Source: Candidatus Acidiferrales bacterium (GTDB lineage Bacteria > Acidobacteriota > Terriglobia > Acidiferrales > UBA7541). From it: DNA of 5,445 bases. The notes under the pieces were generated by a model. That model searched no databases, was not told where the DNA came from, and saw only the letters and a program-made list of their open reading frames with translations. Made by a program: the position numbers and the translations under genes. The stretch's first letter is position 1, and every line of letters starts with the position of its first letter. The stretch lies in assembly GCA_955651735.1 (NCBI GenBank), contig CATPAM010000459.1, positions 1-5,445 on the forward strand, given 5' to 3'. This document shows positions 5,125 to 5,445 of the stretch, one piece after another.

Positions 5125-5445
5125 TTACTGAATAAAATCCCCCGCCAATCCCCAAAAATCATTCACGTAGTAATGCGACAGCACATTCCCGAACAAATAG
5201 CAGATCCCCTGGCACGGCGGAATCTCCCCATACATCTTCTTGCCGCTCGCAAAAATCTTCCTCAGTGATCCATCAGTCAGCAAATTCCCTGCAATCTTCC
5301 GCAAAGGCTCGCAAGGATAAAACACGTCCCCGTTCGGATACACCCGCGGAAACATCGTCGGATAGCACTGGAAATTCCGAAACCGCAGCAGCGTTTCAAT
5401 CGTCTTCGGCGTTCCGTTGATCGCCTGCGTTCCCGCGCGTCGCCG
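5125..5445 (-). CDS. Radical SAM protein, C-terminal auxiliary-cluster (SPASM/twitch-like) part (N-terminus outside window)
   Basis: This is the last 106 residues of a leftward gene entering from the right edge; the stop TAA is at 5127-5125. The fragment shows the pattern typical of the region after a radical SAM barrel: a cysteine at codon 5367-5365, then RVYPNGDVFYPCEPL with a second cysteine 18 residues on, IAGNLLTDGSLRKIF, and PPCQGIC with a CX3C pair. These cysteines probably hold an auxiliary [4Fe-4S] cluster. The phrase 'P-N-G-D-V then C, then G-N-L then S-L-x-x-I' is characteristic of SPASM/twitch domains. The CX3CX2C motif that binds SAM would lie outside the window, so the radical SAM call is inferred from this tail. 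The substrate is unknown. The tail ends with an aromatic-rich segment (SHYYVNDFWGLAGDFIQ). Confidence 0.75.
   Translation of the reverse strand, partial: RRRAGTQAINGTPKTIETLLRFRNFQCYPTMFPRVYPNGDVFYPCEPLRKIAGNLLTDGSLRKIFASGKKMYGEIPPCQGICYLFGNVLSHYYVNDFWGLAGDFIQ

Overview
This 5.4-kb window is an ordinary-looking, moderately GC-rich bacterial chromosome segment. The style of the proteins (a free-standing CcdA with an insertion, a separate DsbD-alpha protein, frataxin with an acidobacterial-looking sequence) and the intergenic CTCYGTG repeats make Acidobacteriota (Terriglobia-like) my best guess. That is inference from family resemblance, not a measured placement. I see no rRNA, tRNA, CRISPR array, transposase or phage gene.

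Layout. (1) Positions 1-571, minus strand: a CDP-alcohol phosphatidyltransferase with the complete catalytic motif, its C-terminus cut by the left edge. (2) Positions 572-1105: a divergent intergenic region of about 530 bases with no convincing gene. It holds GC-rich, mutually exclusive hairpins around 799-861 and a 19-codon upstream ORF whose stop overlaps the next start. (3) Positions 1106-3607, plus strand: ccdA-like, TlpA/ResA-like, cyaY (frataxin) and DsbD-alpha-like genes, closely spaced. (4) Positions 3654-4008: an AhpD-like (carboxymuconolactone decarboxylase family) gene split by a +1 frameshift at an AAAA run. (5) Positions 4079-4723: a membrane protein of unknown function with three predicted membrane segments and a C-terminal beta-rich domain. 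(6) Positions 4823-5068: a small helical protein. (7) Positions 5125-5445, minus strand: the C-terminal part of a radical SAM protein with a cysteine-rich auxiliary-cluster domain. Genes 6 and 7 converge on a short gap carrying four CTCYGTG units.

How the genes fit together. The membrane electron carrier (DsbD-beta type), a membrane-anchored thioredoxin (DsbD-gamma type) and a secreted Ig-like DsbD-alpha domain are the three modules of DsbD, here as three separate genes. Together they could carry electrons from cytoplasmic thioredoxin to extracytoplasmic targets such as apocytochrome c or oxidised proteins. Frataxin, an iron-binding regulator of Fe-S cluster assembly, sits between two of them. 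The AhpD-like gene just downstream is also a thiol-redox family, although its reading frame is broken as given.

The most notable points are the split DsbD set with frataxin inside it, the extra two-helix insertion in CcdA, the precisely locatable frameshift in the AhpD-like gene, a well-formed promoter plus Shine-Dalgarno that argues for a TTG start of the thioredoxin gene, and the structured intergenic DNA. I found no clear sign of a wholly new system.
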